DNA of 29,662 nt from contig CAYLGT010000010.1 in assembly GCA_964383465.1 (NCBI GenBank), forward strand, positions 1 through 29,662, in the 5' to 3' direction. Position numbers and translations under genes: made by a program. Below the pieces are notes generated by a model that was given only the letters and a program-made list of their open reading frames with translations, did no database searches and was not told the DNA's origin. Positions 28,110-29,662 of the stretch are shown here, one piece after another (the stretch's first letter is position 1; each line of letters starts with the position of its first letter). Source of the DNA: CAYLGT01 sp964383465. GTDB taxonomy: Bacteria > Patescibacteriota > Saccharimonadia > Saccharimonadales > Saccharimonadaceae.

Positions 28110-29017
28110 AAATAGCCATCCTTTCTAACGGTCCGGGCAACTACTCTACGAAGCGCCTCAAGCAAGTTGCGCTCGAGCGTGGTCACGAGGTCAAGGTTAT
28201 CAAATACCGTGACTGCTATGTGTCTATAGAGCAGAACAACCCGACGGTGAGTTATCGTGGGCAAGACTTGGCGAAGTTCGACGCCATCATTCCACGTATC
28301 GCGAGCAATATGACGCGGTACGGAACGGCGATCGTTCGTCAGCTGGAAATGCAGGGAACATTTACGCTTTCTAGCTCCATAGCGATCAACCGTTCACGCG
28401 ACAAACTGCGTAGTATGCAGTTGCTTGCGAAAGCTGGTGTCGGCATTCCGAAGACAGTCTTCTCTCGTAATTCAACTGACATAGATGACCTTATCGAAAA
28501 GCTTGGCGGCACTCCAGTGATCATTAAGCTAGCTCGAGGCACACATGGCAACGGAGTGGTTCTGGCTGAGTCTAAGAAGGCTGCAAAATCAGTACTCCAG
28601 GCTTTTTACCTATCTAACGAAGACGGCACAAACATCCTACTCCAGGAGTTCATAAAGGAATCTGCTGGCACCGATATACGAGCATTTGTTGTTGGCGGTC
28701 GCGTAGTTGCAAGTATGCAGCGCGAAAGCCTTGACGATGATTTTCGTTCCAATCTTCACAAGGGTGGAGAAGGTACGAAGGTGAAGCTGACAGAGCAGGA
28801 ACGCAAAATGGCGATACGCGCCGCAAAAGCCATGGGCCTCAACGTCGCTGGTGTTGATATGATGCGAAGCGAACGAGGACCGCTCATACTCGAAGTCAAT
28901 GCAAGTCCAGGGTTTGGTGTTGAAAAGATTACCGAACGGGATGTTGCAACTCCGATCATCGAATACATAGAACAAAACGCAAAGCGACGAAACAAAAAAG
29001 ACAAAATTGGCGCATAG
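28106..29017 (+). CDS. rimK: RimK-family alpha-L-glutamate ligase
   Basis: The 303-aa protein aligns in plan with RimK. It has an N-terminal pre-ATP-grasp domain with IIPRIASNMTRYGTAIVRQL (61-80), K141, the GTHGNGV loop (145-151), LLQEFI hinge (178-183), NLHKGG (216-221) and LEVNASPG (262-269). RimK adds glutamates to the C-terminus of ribosomal protein S6 in E. coli; other members act on different substrates. It is the last gene of the operon and is translationally coupled to the RimB-like gene. Length equals the family's usual 300. Family assignment is firm; substrate is inferred. Confidence 0.92.
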   Translation: MKIAILSNGPGNYSTKRLKQVALERGHEVKVIKYRDCYVSIEQNNPTVSYRGQDLAKFDAIIPRIASNMTRYGTAIVRQLEMQGTFTLSSSIAINRSRDKLRSMQLLAKAGVGIPKTVFSRNSTDIDDLIEKLGGTPVIIKLARGTHGNGVVLAESKKAAKSVLQAFYLSNEDGTNILLQEFIKESAGTDIRAFVVGGRVVASMQRESLDDDFRSNLHKGGEGTKVKLTEQERKMAIRAAKAMGLNVAGVDMMRSERGPLILEVNASPGFGVEKITERDVATPIIEYIEQNAKRRNKKDKIGA

Positions 29018-29037
29018 CGAAGCTAAGTCGCTAGTGC

Positions 29038-29043
29038 TATGAT
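29038..29043 (+). promoter_or_regulatory. -10 box of the last membrane protein gene
   Basis: TATGAT ends 6 nt before the ATG at 29050, consistent with a leaderless mRNA. The inverted repeat TAGCGA (29015-29020) with TCGCTA (29028-29033) sits at the -35 position and may be an operator. Confidence 0.45.
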
Positions 29044-29049
29044 GTGGCT

Positions 29050-29535
29050 ATGACACTGATCATAGTGCTGCTCCTCATGATAGCCCTCACTGCGCTTGCA
29101 TTTGCGACGCGACGAAGGTTTGGGGTACTTGGTCTCGCACTTTGTGCTGGCGTGGTGCTTTCGCAGCTAGCGACCGGCGATGTGAGCAACATATTAAAAT
29201 CTGCCGATGTACCGGTAGAGCCACTCTCGTATCATACTGCGGCTCGTGTCTTTCTGGTGATAGCACCGGCGCTCGTCTTGATGTTTGCTGGTCCGCGCTA
29301 CACTACAAAACATGCGCAGATTGTGGGGGCACTCGGGTTCGGCCTCTTTGCGACGGTGCTTATGCTACCGGCTCTGACTGTTGATCTCCCGATCAGTGAT
29401 GAAACAATCAGACCATTTTTGAACTTCATCGCTAACAACACTCGCTGGTTGGTTTCGGTAGCGGTTATAGCAGCAATTGCCGACACTATGCATACCCATA
29501 CAAAAAAGCCACTCGACAAAAAAGCCAAGCATTGA
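29050..29535 (+). CDS. Membrane protein, about four TM segments
   Basis: The 161-aa product has hydrophobic stretches near residues 2-18, 24-42, 67-80, 92-112 and 128-146, with a Lys/His-rich tail (KKPLDKKAKH). I do not recognise a family. The start is taken as ATG at 29050, 6 nt after TATGAT; a GTG at 29044 is in frame but touches the -10 box. It resembles colicin V/DedA-size small membrane proteins only in length. Its stop overlaps the promoter of the tRNA-Lys gene. Confidence 0.6.
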   Translation: MTLIIVLLLMIALTALAFATRRRFGVLGLALCAGVVLSQLATGDVSNILKSADVPVEPLSYHTAARVFLVIAPALVLMFAGPRYTTKHAQIVGALGFGLFATVLMLPALTVDLPISDETIRPFLNFIANNTRWLVSVAVIAAIADTMHTHTKKPLDKKAKH

Positions 29536-29561
29536 CAGCTACAGGGGTAAAATGCTACCAT
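29532..29561 (+). promoter_or_regulatory. Promoter of tRNA-Lys
   Basis: TTGACA (29532-29537), 18 nt and TACCAT (29556-29561) lie about 40 nt before the tRNA. Confidence 0.6.
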
Positions 29562-29602
29562 ATTGCGGTTAGCAACAGTTGTTTTTCGGCTGAATGCGAC
29601 GC

Positions 29603-29662
29603 GGAGCCATAGCTCAGCTGGTTAGAGCACCTGCCTTTTAAGCAGGGTGTCCTGGGTTCAAG
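29603..29662 (+). tRNA. tRNA-Lys (UUU), cut by the window end
   Basis: The acceptor 5' arm GGAGCCA is followed by TAGCTCAGCTGGTTAGAG, an anticodon arm CTGCC/GGCAG-type stem with loop CTTTTAA, and GGTTCAAG at the edge. The anticodon is TTT. The 3' end lies beyond the window. Confidence 0.9.

Noticed and set aside
1..29662. CRISPR array or recoded TGA codon
   Set aside because: No run of regularly spaced repeats is visible. TGA ends several genes at sensible places (for example the PAP2 gene overlapping tilS), so the standard code fits.

Overview
The window is most likely a chromosomal piece of a Candidatus Saccharibacteria (TM7, Patescibacteria/CPR) genome. The grounds are compact gene packing, a standard code with TGA as stop, short HrcA and GrpE, a free-standing ATP-cone protein, a Panacea-type toxin-antitoxin pair, and many genes with a -10 box only 6-11 nt before the start codon. 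This is my judgement from protein content, not a phylogeny.

Layout. Bases 1-360 hold hairpins, a degraded reverse-complement tRNA-like stretch and one copy of a structured repeat whose second copy lies near 7.2 kb. At 364-984 is a GC-rich two-gene minus operon of unknown function with its own promoter and terminator. At 1096-3489 is a minus operon of a six-TM membrane protein, an ATP-cone protein and a flavin disulfide reductase. At 3.6-6.3 kb are a 64-aa protein with a strong promoter, a Nudix-like protein, a possible structured RNA, a CAU tRNA, a GC-rich membrane protein, an 89-aa orphan, a small-RNA candidate and a 68-aa DNA-binding-like protein. At 6.6-7.3 kb are a recombinase remnant and the second repeat copy. 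At 7.4-8.4 kb is an AT-rich Panacea/MazF-like toxin-antitoxin pair. At 8.5-12.3 kb are a secreted charged protein, an OmpR-type two-component system, a PAP2 phosphatase and tilS.

The centre is core: ftsH, murJ, lepA, then hrcA-grpE, dnaK and dnaJ. The heat-shock genes form three transcription units, each with a CIRCE operator whose 9-nt spacer carries the -35 box. A tail-spike-like beta-helix gene sits between grpE and dnaK. A GC-rich secreted protein, an FKBP, a small membrane protein and a LysM protein sit between dnaK and dnaJ.

The right end, 25.6-29.0 kb, is a tight operon of two divergent ATP-grasp proteins, a RimB-like retropepsin-fold protein and a RimK-like ligase. It suggests a system that adds and removes amino acids on a protein or peptide, and it is the best candidate for something undescribed. 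The window ends inside a tRNA-Lys.

Four GC-rich cassettes look foreign and could come from an actinobacterial host; that is inference.
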